A stretch of DNA of 64,000 nt, from NCBI RefSeq assembly GCF_052072235.1, contig NZ_CM125436.1, positions 3,032,001 to 3,096,000 on the forward strand, read 5' to 3'. The stretch comes from Brevibacillus_D fluminis_A. GTDB lineage: Bacteria > Bacillota > Bacilli > Brevibacillales > Brevibacillaceae. The notes beneath the pieces are model-generated. The model was not told the origin of the DNA and searched no databases. It saw only the letters and a list, made by a program, of their open reading frames with translations. The stretch's first letter is position 1. Each line of letters opens with the position of its first letter. The position numbers and the translations under genes are program-made. Of the stretch, positions 46,444 through 55,203 are shown one piece after another.

Positions 46444-46472
46444 TTTCAACTTGCTGCAGGAATCGCTATAAT
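46444..46472 (+). promoter_or_regulatory. Promoter of the N-demethylase operon
   Basis: TATAAT at 46467-46472 is perfect. A weak -35 (TTTCAA, 46444-46449) lies 17 bp upstream. The start codon is 47 bp further on. Confidence 0.5.
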
Positions 46473-46518
46473 TAAGGGAATATGGGTAATTTTCTGTAAA
46501 TGAAGGAGAGGTGTAGCC

Positions 46519-47469
46519 ATGTCTTCTGACAAAGTATCGCGTTTCCCGTATCCTTTTTCGAGCGATGTATATCGCTATTCCAACAACTCGCTGTTGCTTG
46601 ATCCCCCAATCGCGATCGAGGTGACACCCGAGTATGAAGACGAAATCGCCTTGAAGCGAAAGCTGTTAACCGACTGCCATAGCCGATGCTACCAATCGCT
46701 GCCGCATACGCTACAGGCGCAATGGGAAGTTGTAAGCATTGTCCTCCATCATCTTGCAGAAACGTATCCCGCTTCCTTCACGTTAGCTAAGAAGGAAAGC
46801 GTGTGGACGTTTACCAACCATATGTTGAACGAAACCGCCGCCTTTACGTTCGGCGATGCCAGCACGCTGCCGATCGAGCCGCTCGATTTCGTCGGCCGCC
46901 ATGTCCAAGAAGATTTGATTGTCATGGGCCAGCGCGACAACGATCTCTTTCTCGACGCCGGTCAGCTCTGTTTCCCCGCCAACTGGTCGCTGCAATTTAA
47001 TCTCGGGATGAATTTCGTCGAGATCCACAGACCGATCCCCGGCTTCTCCGCCGATCGGCTCGACGAAAAAATCCGCAATTTCATCATGCGCCTGGAAAAT
47101 GGCCAGCCATGGGTCAGGCGCAATTGGTCATTGAACGCAGGGCATAAGCTTGATTCCTCACTCGAAACGTTCCATTTGTGGGGACAGAAGCGCAAGGAAA
47201 TTACGGCAGAAAATGCTGGACAGGAAGTGTACCTGCGCGTGGAGGTGCAAAAGCTGTTCCGGCTCCCGCGCACGCATGCCGTGCTTTTTACGATCCACAC
47301 CCATTTGATTTCCTTGCAAGAACTCGCTTTAAACCGCGATTATGCGAAACAACTCTATCACATCTTGGTGGAACTGCCTGATTTCATCGCCGACTACAAA
47401 GGAATGAAGCTGTTCCGCGGGCAAACGATCGATTATCTCCACAATTTCCTCAATGAAGCGGGGTGCTGA
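46519..47469 (+). CDS. Heme-dependent oxidative N-demethylase alpha subunit (DUF3445)
   Basis: This 316-residue protein matches the DUF3445 family, which includes the heme subunit of dimethylamine monooxygenase. Typical segments are FPYPFSSDVYRYSN, VGRHVQEDLIVM, AGQLCFPANWSLQFNLGM, IHRPIPGF, VRRNWSLNAG and the VEVQKLFRLPRTHAVLFTIH stretch. It would use O2 and electrons from the reductase encoded two genes on to remove a methyl group from an N-methyl compound, giving formaldehyde. AGGAGAGG precedes the ATG. Three bases separate it from the next gene. Confidence 0.85.
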   Translation: MSSDKVSRFPYPFSSDVYRYSNNSLLLDPPIAIEVTPEYEDEIALKRKLLTDCHSRCYQSLPHTLQAQWEVVSIVLHHLAETYPASFTLAKKESVWTFTNHMLNETAAFTFGDASTLPIEPLDFVGRHVQEDLIVMGQRDNDLFLDAGQLCFPANWSLQFNLGMNFVEIHRPIPGFSADRLDEKIRNFIMRLENGQPWVRRNWSLNAGHKLDSSLETFHLWGQKRKEITAENAGQEVYLRVEVQKLFRLPRTHAVLFTIHTHLISLQELALNRDYAKQLYHILVELPDFIADYKGMKLFRGQTIDYLHNFLNEAGC

Positions 47470-47472
47470 CCG

Positions 47473-47907
47473 ATGCAAAAGCAAAGATGTGTCCTGTTGG
47501 TCGATGCAGCGGGCGAGCATGCTTCCCATGAGCTGCGCAAGCAATTGTCCGAAAGCAATCTGCCGTTCGAGGTTCATCATGTGGGCAAGGGAAGCTTGAA
47601 CCAGCCTGGCCTCGAACGGCTGTTGTCCAATCAGCAGATCGGAACCTTCCTGTATGTGTACACGGCATGGGATTTGCAGCAACCGCTGCTCCGTTTGGCG
47701 GAAGAAGCCGGTTTTTCGGACGATGAGATGGAGTATCGCGGATTCGGTCCCATGTCCAAGCAAGTGTACTGCTCCGCTTGTCAGGAGATGAATGAAGTCC
47801 AGCAGGAGTTGGAATTCTTTTGCGATTTCTGCGGGATTCATTTGACTGTCTCCGATCATTTTTCCAAGCGGCTGCAAGCCTATCTCGGCTATACTTCGAT
47901 TCAATAA
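47473..47907 (+). CDS. Dimethylamine monooxygenase DmmA-like subunit
   Basis: This 144-residue protein is the expected small partner in DmmABC-type operons. The N-terminal two thirds look like a Rossmann-type fold without a clear cofactor motif (YVYTAWDLQQPLLRLAEEAG). The end carries a zinc- or cluster-like pair CSAC and CDFC (YCSACQEMNEVQQELEFFCD). Its role may be electron transfer or assembly. The start follows GGGGTG inside the end of the previous gene, so it is coupled to it. Confidence 0.75.
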   Translation: MQKQRCVLLVDAAGEHASHELRKQLSESNLPFEVHHVGKGSLNQPGLERLLSNQQIGTFLYVYTAWDLQQPLLRLAEEAGFSDDEMEYRGFGPMSKQVYCSACQEMNEVQQELEFFCDFCGIHLTVSDHFSKRLQAYLGYTSIQ

Positions 47908-47952
47908 CGCAGGCAAACTGCACATTCCTCCGATAGAAAAGGGTTGGCACTG

Positions 47953-48915
47953 ATGCACGCAAACATACCGGTCATTGTAACTCGGATCATTCAGGAAACC
48001 GAAACGGTAAAACGCTTCACCCTTACCGCCAAATCAAAGGAGCTTCTTCCTGCCTTTAGCAGCGGCTCCCATATTACCACCTTTCTGCCGACACAAACAG
48101 GCATGCTGGAGCGCCACTATTCGTTACTCAACGATCCGGGAGAGATGCTTTCGTCCTACGACATTGCTGTCCAGAAGAGCGCAGATTCCCGAGGCGGCTC
48201 CCTGTACTTGCATACGGCTGTGGACGTTGGCAGCGAGCTTTCGATCAGCTATCCCAAAAATCATTTCTTGCCAAGCTTTCGCGCCCGCCACCATGTGTTC
48301 ATTGCCGCTGGAATCGGGATCACCCCGTTTTTGTCGATGATGGCCGAGCTGTCGCGAGCAGGCAAGACGTTTGAATTGCACTACGCGGCCAAATCGCGGG
48401 AGCAATGCGCGTTTTATGCGCAGTTGCAGCGTCTATATCCCGATTCCTGCCGCTTTTATTTTTCTGCAGACGGTCCTGCAGCCCGCTTGCAGCCTGTGGT
48501 GATGGCCAGCCAACCGATCGGCACCCATGTTTATTTTTGCGGACCGGAGATGATGGTCAGCCAATTCCGTGCAGCCGCGCAAGGCTACGGCTATCCGGAC
48601 AAAAGCGTCCATTTTGAACTGTTCACGCCGATCACACCGATCACCCGCAGCCCGTTCGTCGCGGAGCTGCGCAAAAGCAACAAAAGCATCGAGGTTGGGG
48701 AGCAACAGAGCCTGCTCGACGCATTGCTCCAGGCCGGAATCCGCGCGCCCTATTCCTGTCGGGTCGGAGGCTGCGGCACCTGTGCGGTCGAGGTTCTTGA
48801 TGGAACCGTGGCTCATTACGACACCGTCCTGACTGACAGCGAGCGCGCACAGCATAACCAGATGATGACCTGCGTCTCCCGTGCAGCCTGTGAAAAGCTC
48901 GTGTTGAATCTGTAA
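47953..48915 (+). CDS. PDR/VanB-type oxidoreductase (FMN, NAD(P)H, C-terminal [2Fe-2S])
   Basis: This 320-residue reductase has an FMN/ferredoxin-reductase domain (RHYSLLNDPG; IAAGIGITPFLSMM for the pyridine nucleotide; YFCGPEMM) and a C-terminal plant-type ferredoxin (CRVGGCGTCAVEVLDG, then a distant Cys in MTCVSRA). It belongs to the phthalate dioxygenase reductase group and is the expected electron donor of the N-demethylase. ATG 47953 has AAGGG ten bases upstream; a TTG at 47944 is possible. It is the last gene of the operon and is followed by a terminator. Confidence 0.92.
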   Translation: MHANIPVIVTRIIQETETVKRFTLTAKSKELLPAFSSGSHITTFLPTQTGMLERHYSLLNDPGEMLSSYDIAVQKSADSRGGSLYLHTAVDVGSELSISYPKNHFLPSFRARHHVFIAAGIGITPFLSMMAELSRAGKTFELHYAAKSREQCAFYAQLQRLYPDSCRFYFSADGPAARLQPVVMASQPIGTHVYFCGPEMMVSQFRAAAQGYGYPDKSVHFELFTPITPITRSPFVAELRKSNKSIEVGEQQSLLDALLQAGIRAPYSCRVGGCGTCAVEVLDGTVAHYDTVLTDSERAQHNQMMTCVSRAACEKLVLNL

Positions 48916-48959
48916 TGTACGTGTGCCTTGGCAAACGTTTGCCTCGCTTGTACAAGCGA

Positions 48960-48992
48960 AAGACGCTCCCGCATGTGGTGAGCGTCTTTTTT
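48960..48992 (+). terminator. Intrinsic terminator after the N-demethylase operon
   Basis: AAGACGCTC/GAGCGTCTT (48960-48968 with 48980-48988) is followed by a run of T. Confidence 0.88.
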
Positions 48993-48997
48993 GCACG

Positions 48998-49035
48998 AAA
49001 AAAACTCCCGACGATGGTCTTGGCATCATCGGGAG
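48998..49035 (-). terminator. Intrinsic terminator after the ABC importer operon
   Basis: CTCCCGATGATG/CATCGTCGGGAG (one mismatch pair) is followed on the minus strand by seven T. Confidence 0.85.
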
Positions 49036-49046
49036 CTGTTCTTCCC

Positions 49047-49814
<768 letters not shown>

Positions 49815-49825
49815 GGTTTCCCCTC

Positions 49826-50482
49826 CTATCGCTCGCTTTTAGACATGCGTCTCTCCATTTTGTTCAAGAAGAACGAAAGAATGGTGGTCATGAGCAAATA
49901 AAGCCCAGCGGCGACAATGTAAAATTCAAAAAAGGCGTAGTTGGTTGCAGCGAAACGCTGGGAGGTCATCATCAGTTCAGGAAGTGTGATGACAGAAGCC
50001 ATCGATGAATCTTTCAGCATGGAAATCGCTTGATTGCCCAATGCCGGAAAGCTGACGCGCAGCGCCTGCGGCAAAACGACGCGGCGCATGATCGTTGGGT
50101 AAGTCATCCCGAGCGATTCGGCTGCTTCCACCTGCCCTTTTGGCACGGACAAAATACCGCCTCGGTAAATTTCCGCGATATAGGCACCCGCATTGATTCC
50201 CAACGCAAGTACCGAGGCGACGAAGGCGTCGAGTTGAATCCCGAATTGAGGGAGGGCAAAATACATCAGCAGAATTTGAACCAGGACCGGCGTTCCTCTT
50301 ATCACCCAGAGATAGAAATCTGCCAGCCACATCAATGGTTTGGAGTTGGATATTTTCATCAAAGCGGCGATCAAGCCCAGGATCAGTCCGAGGATGATCG
50401 AAAGAACGGTCAGTTCAATGGTAAGCCACGATGCTTCAAGCAGAAAAGGGAAGAATTGGGTAACCAGAGAAAAATCGAGCAT
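49826..50482 (-). CDS. Polar amino acid ABC transporter permease
   Basis: This 218-residue membrane protein has five hydrophobic segments and the HisMQ-type coupling loop (EAAESLGMTYPTIMRRVVLPQALRV within 115-150) preceded by YIAEIYRGGILSV. Only one permease gene is present, so it likely acts as a homodimer. It is 16 bp downstream of the binding protein gene. Confidence 0.9.
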   Translation of the reverse strand: MLDFSLVTQFFPFLLEASWLTIELTVLSIILGLILGLIAALMKISNSKPLMWLADFYLWVIRGTPVLVQILLMYFALPQFGIQLDAFVASVLALGINAGAYIAEIYRGGILSVPKGQVEAAESLGMTYPTIMRRVVLPQALRVSFPALGNQAISMLKDSSMASVITLPELMMTSQRFAATNYAFFEFYIVAAGLYLLMTTILSFFLNKMERRMSKSER

Positions 50483-50498
50483 TCAGATGCAGCCCCTT

Positions 50499-51317
50499 CT
50501 AGCGAATATCTTTATCAAACCAGTTGTTGCTGATCTTCTCGTATGTGCCGTCGCTTTGGATTTCCTTTAGCGCTTTGTTCAACGCATCTTTCAGCGTGCC
50601 CTCGTCTTTGCGGACCGTAAAAGCCGCTTCCTCTTTGTACAGCACATCGCCCAACGCTTTGAACGGATATTTTTTCTCCTTGATCATGTTGGCCCCTACC
50701 GCTTTATCCGTAATGACGCCTTTGATCCGGCCATTCAACATGTCCTGGAATGTCAGCATGTCGGTTTTGTACGTCACCAAATCGACTTTCAGCTCTTTCG
50801 CTTTTTCTTCAAACGTCGAACCGATCGAAGCGCCGATCTTGATTCCTTCGATCTTGGTCGGGTCGGTGATCGGTGAGTCGTTCGGAACGAACAGCTGGCC
50901 GCCGGTATGGTAGTACGGTTCCGTGAAGTCGACTTTTTGTTTCCGCTCTTCCGTAATGCCCATGCTGGAAATGATGATGTCGTATTTTTTCGCCAAAAGG
51001 CCCGCAATGATCGAATCCCACGGCGTTGGGACAAAATTCACTTTCACGCCCAATTTGCCCGCGACCGCATTGGCGATATCTACGTCGAATCCGACGAGTT
51101 CGTTTTTGTCGTTGTAAAAGTTGAAAGGCGGGTATGCTCCCTCGATGCCGACATTGATAACCCCCGCAGATTTGACCCGTTCGAGCGACTGGTCACCGGC
51201 CCCTGCCTGTCCACCTGCACCTTGGCTGCCCTGATCGACCGTTTTGGCGCCACAAGCCGAGAGGACGAGCAATGCCAGCGAAACCACTACGAGTAGAAGA
51301 CTACGTTTTTTTACCAT
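50499..51317 (-). CDS. Amino acid ABC transporter substrate-binding lipoprotein
   Basis: This 272-residue lipoprotein has the lipobox LSAC (Cys about 22) and family 3 binding domain: VINVGIEGAYPPFNF, LVGFDVDIANAVAGKL, PWDSIIAGLLAKKYDIII, SSMGITEERKQKVDFTEPYY. It fits the polar amino acid group. The ligand-guanidinium Arg/Asp pattern is incomplete, so a particular amino acid cannot be named. Given the operon next door, a role in taking up or recovering a product such as beta-alanine is possible but unsupported. Confidence 0.9.
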   Translation of the reverse strand: MVKKRSLLLVVVSLALLVLSACGAKTVDQGSQGAGGQAGAGDQSLERVKSAGVINVGIEGAYPPFNFYNDKNELVGFDVDIANAVAGKLGVKVNFVPTPWDSIIAGLLAKKYDIIISSMGITEERKQKVDFTEPYYHTGGQLFVPNDSPITDPTKIEGIKIGASIGSTFEEKAKELKVDLVTYKTDMLTFQDMLNGRIKGVITDKAVGANMIKEKKYPFKALGDVLYKEEAAFTVRKDEGTLKDALNKALKEIQSDGTYEKISNNWFDKDIR

Positions 51318-51435
51318 CTTTTTTCCCCCTTATGTGCTGGTAAACAACTGCGACTTCCTAGAGCTGGAAAAAACCCCTCCTACTTATGTCCCACACCTCT
51401 TGTACCGGTGCAAGATAACTTTGAATTTTCAATGT

Positions 51436-51465
51436 ATTATAATCATTCCGTGAAAGGTTTGTCAA
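51436..51465 (-). promoter_or_regulatory. Sigma-A promoter of the amino acid ABC importer
   Basis: Minus-strand TTGACA (51460-51465) and TATAAT (51436-51441) are both perfect, with an 18-bp spacer. A long leader of about 110 bases follows before the binding-protein gene. Confidence 0.9.
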
Positions 51466-51482
51466 TGCAATCACCTCAATCG

Positions 51483-51496
51483 TGTAAGCGCTTCCA
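51483..51496. promoter_or_regulatory. cre box (CcpA operator)
   Basis: TGTAAGCGCTTCCA fits the cre consensus in all conserved positions and is nearly palindromic. It is 18 bp upstream of the -35 box of the ABC importer and about 50 bp past the end of the sigma-54 operon. Confidence 0.7.
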
Positions 51497-51512
51497 AACT
51501 TTAACGCAATAC

Positions 51513-51538
51513 AGGAGAGACTTGGCAAAGTCCCTCCT
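51513..51538. terminator. Hairpin at the end of the sigma-54 operon
   Basis: AGGAGAGACTT pairs with AAGTCCCTCCT with one mismatch. The T-run is on the plus strand only, so minus-strand termination of the M20 gene would be weak. Read-through into the ABC importer is possible. Confidence 0.4.
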
Positions 51539-51548
51539 TTTTACTCGG

Positions 51549-52760
51549 TTATTCATTCAGGAAGACCAATGCTGCACGCGCATACAGCTTGGTGGTCTCG
51601 ACCAATTCTGCAATGTCGACATATTCGTCGGCATGGTGCGGCACATGACGGTCGCCCGCACCGGTCGTGACGATCGGTACACCCGCCAAATGCAAGAATG
51701 TTCCGTCAGTTGCGCCCGGGACTCCGTTGTATACCGGATCTTTTCCCGTGATCGCCTTGTAGGATTCCGCAACCGCCCGTACGATCGGATCGTTGATGTC
51801 CGTCTCCGTCCATGGCCGCTCCTCGATGATTTCCAGCTCTGCGCGGAAATGCTCATCGTCTTTGGACAATGCGACAAGGATGTCTTCCATTTGCTGGCGC
51901 AAAACCGCATGATCTTGGCCTGGAACCGTGCGAATATCGAGCGTCGTCATGCACTGGTCAGGGACGACGTTGATCTGCGCATCCCCTTTGACCGGCGCCT
52001 GCAAAATCGTCGGCGTGATGCTAGGGTATCCAAGCATCGGATGGCAGCCGAGCCGTTCTTTTTCTTGACGTTCCAGCTCGTCGAGCGCGACGATGGCGCG
52101 CGCCATTCGCGTATTCGGATTGATGCCGGTCAGCGGCATGGCACCGTGCGCCATTTTTCCGTACACCCGCAGGATCGCCCGCATGGCCCCTTTTTGCGTG
52201 ATGCAGATTTGATTTTCTTCCGGTTCGCAAATGATCGCGCCATCTACCCCGTCCGCCCATCCGCGGCGGATGAAATCTTTGATGCCGATCATCATGCTCT
52301 CTTCATCACAAGGTATGCACAGGATGATCTTGCCGGTAAACGGCAGCTCGGAACGCTGAATCGCCTTTACGGCGCAGATGGCTGCTGCCAGGTTGTTTTT
52401 GGTATCGCAGGCACCGCGACCATAGATCCGCCCGTTCTCGATCGTTCCCCCAAACGGATCATAGCTCCACGAATCAAGATCACCCTCGGTGACGACGTCC
52501 GTATGCCCCTCGAACAGCAGCGTTTTGCCCGGTTTGCCCGAATCATAAATGGCAATCACATTGGGACGGCCTGGCACCACTTCCTCATAATGCACCGTCA
52601 AGCCCATTTCTTTCAAATAATCAACGACAAACAGCGCAACTTTCTCTTCGTTCCCGCCCGGTACTCCCGGACGGTATACGCTTGGAATGCGAATCAGATT
52701 TTGGGTCAGAGCTACTACTTCCGCTTCTTCTACAAATGAAACGACTTTGTCAACTGACAC
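51549..52760 (-). CDS. M20 family metallohydrolase (ArgE/DapE type)
   Basis: This protein of about 403 residues is a dinuclear zinc hydrolase. Metal ligands and catalytic residues are visible in EGHTDVVTEG, GRGACDTKNNLAAAI, IPCDEESMM, the Glu of ICEPEE and the late HHADEYVDI. Such enzymes split N-acyl amino acids or dipeptides. The start is GTG 52760 with AAGGGGAG upstream. It is the last gene of the nine-gene operon, 25 bp after the P1 amidase. In the pantothenate model it is either the pantothenase or an amidohydrolase for a related amide; both are inference. Confidence 0.88.
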   Translation of the reverse strand: MSVDKVVSFVEEAEVVALTQNLIRIPSVYRPGVPGGNEEKVALFVVDYLKEMGLTVHYEEVVPGRPNVIAIYDSGKPGKTLLFEGHTDVVTEGDLDSWSYDPFGGTIENGRIYGRGACDTKNNLAAAICAVKAIQRSELPFTGKIILCIPCDEESMMIGIKDFIRRGWADGVDGAIICEPEENQICITQKGAMRAILRVYGKMAHGAMPLTGINPNTRMARAIVALDELERQEKERLGCHPMLGYPSITPTILQAPVKGDAQINVVPDQCMTTLDIRTVPGQDHAVLRQQMEDILVALSKDDEHFRAELEIIEERPWTETDINDPIVRAVAESYKAITGKDPVYNGVPGATDGTFLHLAGVPIVTTGAGDRHVPHHADEYVDIAELVETTKLYARAALVFLNE

Positions 52761-52785
52761 TTTGCCTCTCCCCTTCTCACTGGTT

Positions 52786-53754
52786 CTATGCTTGTTTTCG
52801 GTCGCGATAGGACGGCAGTCCGCCTGCACCTTCCGCATGCTTGATCGCTTCCATCACGGCCTCGGCGAGCACATCTGCCGAAAGCGTTCCGATCAAATCG
52901 ACGCTCGCCTCGATTTCGCCGGTGCCAACGGCAAAGATCGTATCGCCATCGTACATCGTATGCACCGGATAAATCGTGCGGGCAAGCCCGTTATGGCTCA
53001 TTTGCGCGACTTTTTTCGCTTGGGCCTTGGTCAGCCTGGCATTGCTCGCAACCACGCCGATCGTCGTATTCGTGCCGCTCGGGATCGGTGTGAAGCCGTC
53101 TCCCATCACAGACGTTAGAATATTGCGAAACTTACCGCTTTCATCGAGCGCTCCTGCCAGCACCTCGCCGGTATGCATATCGCGCACCTCGCCTACTGCG
53201 TTCACCGCAACGATCGCCCCGATGACCAATCCATTCGGATAAACGCGCGCAACCGAGCCGAGCCCGCCTTTCATCGCATGGGCAAAGCCGCACATTTTCC
53301 CCACCGATGCACCGGTTCCCGCGCCGACATTTCCTTGCTCGACCTTGTCCACCGATGCAATCGAGGCTGCCAGGTAGCCCATCTCCTGATCCGGTCGCAC
53401 TTTCGGGTCGCCGAGCGGCAAATCGAACAGACAGGCTGCCGGTACGATCGGCACTGTGGCAAAGCCGGTATCCAGACCGATGCCGCGCTCTTCCAAATAC
53501 TTCATGACCCCGGAAGCGGAATCGAGGCCAAACGCGCTGCCGCCTGTCAAGACGATCGCATGTACCTGCTCGACCAGGTTGCTCGGATCGAGCAAATCCG
53601 TCTCCCTTGTCCCGGGGGCCGAGCCGCGCACGTCAACCCCGCACACGGCTCCCTCCTCCATGAGAAGGACGGTGCAGCCCGTCAGCGCTTCCACGTTCTG
53701 CACCTGTCCTACTTTGATGCCTTTTACATCAACGATTGTTCCGGTAAGCGTCAT
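52786..53754 (-). CDS. P1/S58 family Ntn-hydrolase (DmpA/NylC-like amidase); candidate pantothenase
   Basis: This 322-residue protein belongs to the P1 peptidase family of self-cleaving N-terminal nucleophile enzymes. The family frame is seen in GVDVRGSAPGTRETDLL, VLTGGSAFGLDSASGV and KGGLGSVARVYPNGLVIGAI. The processing site lies in PSGTNTTIGVVA, where the new N-terminal Thr would be the nucleophile. Relatives cleave amides bearing beta-amino acids (BapA) or nylon oligomers (NylC), so splitting the pantoyl-beta-alanine amide is chemically plausible. It overlaps the ECF S-component gene (TAATG). Confidence 0.87.
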   Translation of the reverse strand: MTLTGTIVDVKGIKVGQVQNVEALTGCTVLLMEEGAVCGVDVRGSAPGTRETDLLDPSNLVEQVHAIVLTGGSAFGLDSASGVMKYLEERGIGLDTGFATVPIVPAACLFDLPLGDPKVRPDQEMGYLAASIASVDKVEQGNVGAGTGASVGKMCGFAHAMKGGLGSVARVYPNGLVIGAIVAVNAVGEVRDMHTGEVLAGALDESGKFRNILTSVMGDGFTPIPSGTNTTIGVVASNARLTKAQAKKVAQMSHNGLARTIYPVHTMYDGDTIFAVGTGEIEASVDLIGTLSADVLAEAVMEAIKHAEGAGGLPSYRDRKQA

Positions 53755-54308
53755 TACATGTCACCCGAAATTTTCGAGCGTTTGCGCCCGGAACCGATTT
53801 TCATCCACGCTGCCACAACCGCGAGCGTTACGATGACGCCGACGACCGCTTCCGGCAGACCGTTGGCAACAGCGACGCCAATCGCGACGTCAGCCGGCAT
53901 ATAGCCGCGCGCAACAGCCATCCCCAACACGAGAATGGTATTGGTCATCGAACCAAGGAATCCGGCTACCCCAATCGCCACATACTGATTGACTCTGCGC
54001 AAGCCAACATATACGAGAAATGCCACAACACCGATGAACAGGCGCGGTAAAATAGCCACCAGCGGGTCTTTGAACAAAGGCACCGTTGCGTTGAAGAAAG
54101 AAGATACACCAAAAATAAGTCCAATCAACAAACCGACCAACGGGCCTTCCATAATCCCACCGATGACAGCTGGAATATGCATGATGGTCGCATTGCCCGC
54201 TGCAGTCGGCACCGGGATGTAGCCGAGGCGGGTGACGCCGAGCAAGATCGCAATCGCGCCGAGCACGCCCGCGATCACAATTTTACGTACGGTTAAGCCT
54301 TTTTCCAT
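53754..54308 (-). CDS. ECF transporter S component, PanT/FolT-like
   Basis: This 184-residue membrane protein has about five to six spans and looks like the DUF3816 group of ECF substrate-binding proteins, which holds the folate and pantothenate carriers: LGVTRLGYIPVPTAAGNATI, HIPAVIGGIMEGPLVGLLIG, FGVSSFFNA, PLFKDPLVAILPRLFIG. It sits with its own A1, A2 and T genes, making a dedicated group I ECF importer. Pantothenate as substrate is inferred from the catabolic genes around it. It is coupled to the P1 amidase gene by overlap. Confidence 0.88.
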   Translation of the reverse strand: MEKGLTVRKIVIAGVLGAIAILLGVTRLGYIPVPTAAGNATIMHIPAVIGGIMEGPLVGLLIGLIFGVSSFFNATVPLFKDPLVAILPRLFIGVVAFLVYVGLRRVNQYVAIGVAGFLGSMTNTILVLGMAVARGYMPADVAIGVAVANGLPEAVVGVIVTLAVVAAWMKIGSGRKRSKISGDM

Positions 54309-54355
54309 CTTGACTCCTCCTTGTTATTTTTTATGTGTATACTTCAGTATCCCGC

Positions 54356-55198
54356 TTAAAACGGATAAGGATACCAAAGCAATACAGCCGCGATTACCAT
54401 GCTTGCGAGCAGAACCAAGACGTCTGTCGCATTCGCTTTGTACCGAACATATTTGGTACGGTTTTCGCCAGGCACGTAGCATCGTGCTTCCATCGCAAGG
54501 ACAAGATCTTCCGCGCGGGCGAGCGCCACGTTAAACAGCGGAATGATGATCGGAAACGTATCCTTCGTGCGCTTGACGATTTGCCACCACTGGCCTGTGC
54601 CAAAGTCAGCCCCGCGCGACGCTTGCGCCTTCATCAGCTTTTCCATTTCCATCGCAAAGGTTGGAACGAAGCGGATCGCGATCGTAATGACAAGCGAGAA
54701 CGCGTGAACCGGAAATTTGATTTTTTCCAACGGTCCCAAGAGGCGTTCCATCCCGTGCGTAATTTCGGTCGTGGAGGTACTGAGCGTCAGCACGCTGGAC
54801 AAGAAAATCACTTCAACAAAGCGCATGGTGGAAACAATGACGAGCCGAATGCTTGTATCGGAAATTTTGATGATGCCGTATTGAAAAAATATTTTGTTGG
54901 CTGTAACCGCTTCCCCCATGAACAATAGCTGCATGATCGCCAGGATGATGATGAACGGAACAGCCGGTTTCAACCCGGACAAGCCATAGCTGATCGGAAT
55001 CTTGGACGCATAAAACAAATATGCGCAAAACGCAAGCGCCAACAGATTGCCCACATACGTTTCGCAAATGGCGATCGCGATGATCAGGATGGTAAACGCG
55101 GCCAGCTTGAAGCGCGGGTCGAGACGATGGATGAACGACCCGGTCGGGATGTACTGGCCGATCGTAATGTTGCGTGTCAATTCGAATTCTGCCGACAT
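54356..55198 (-). CDS. ecfT: ECF transporter T component
   Basis: This protein of about 280 residues is the membrane scaffold that links the ATPases to the S component. It has five or so spans and the two ARG-type coupling motifs (KAQASRGADFG and AMEARCYVPGENRT). The opening NITIGQYIPTGSFIHRLDPR is diagnostic. The start is set at ATG 55198, with GGGGTGAGG in front; GTG 55207 is less likely. It is five bases after the A2 gene. Confidence 0.93.
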   Translation of the reverse strand: MSAEFELTRNITIGQYIPTGSFIHRLDPRFKLAAFTILIIAIAICETYVGNLLALAFCAYLFYASKIPISYGLSGLKPAVPFIIILAIMQLLFMGEAVTANKIFFQYGIIKISDTSIRLVIVSTMRFVEVIFLSSVLTLSTSTTEITHGMERLLGPLEKIKFPVHAFSLVITIAIRFVPTFAMEMEKLMKAQASRGADFGTGQWWQIVKRTKDTFPIIIPLFNVALARAEDLVLAMEARCYVPGENRTKYVRYKANATDVLVLLASMVIAAVLLWYPYPF

Positions 55199-55203
55199 CT
55201 GCC

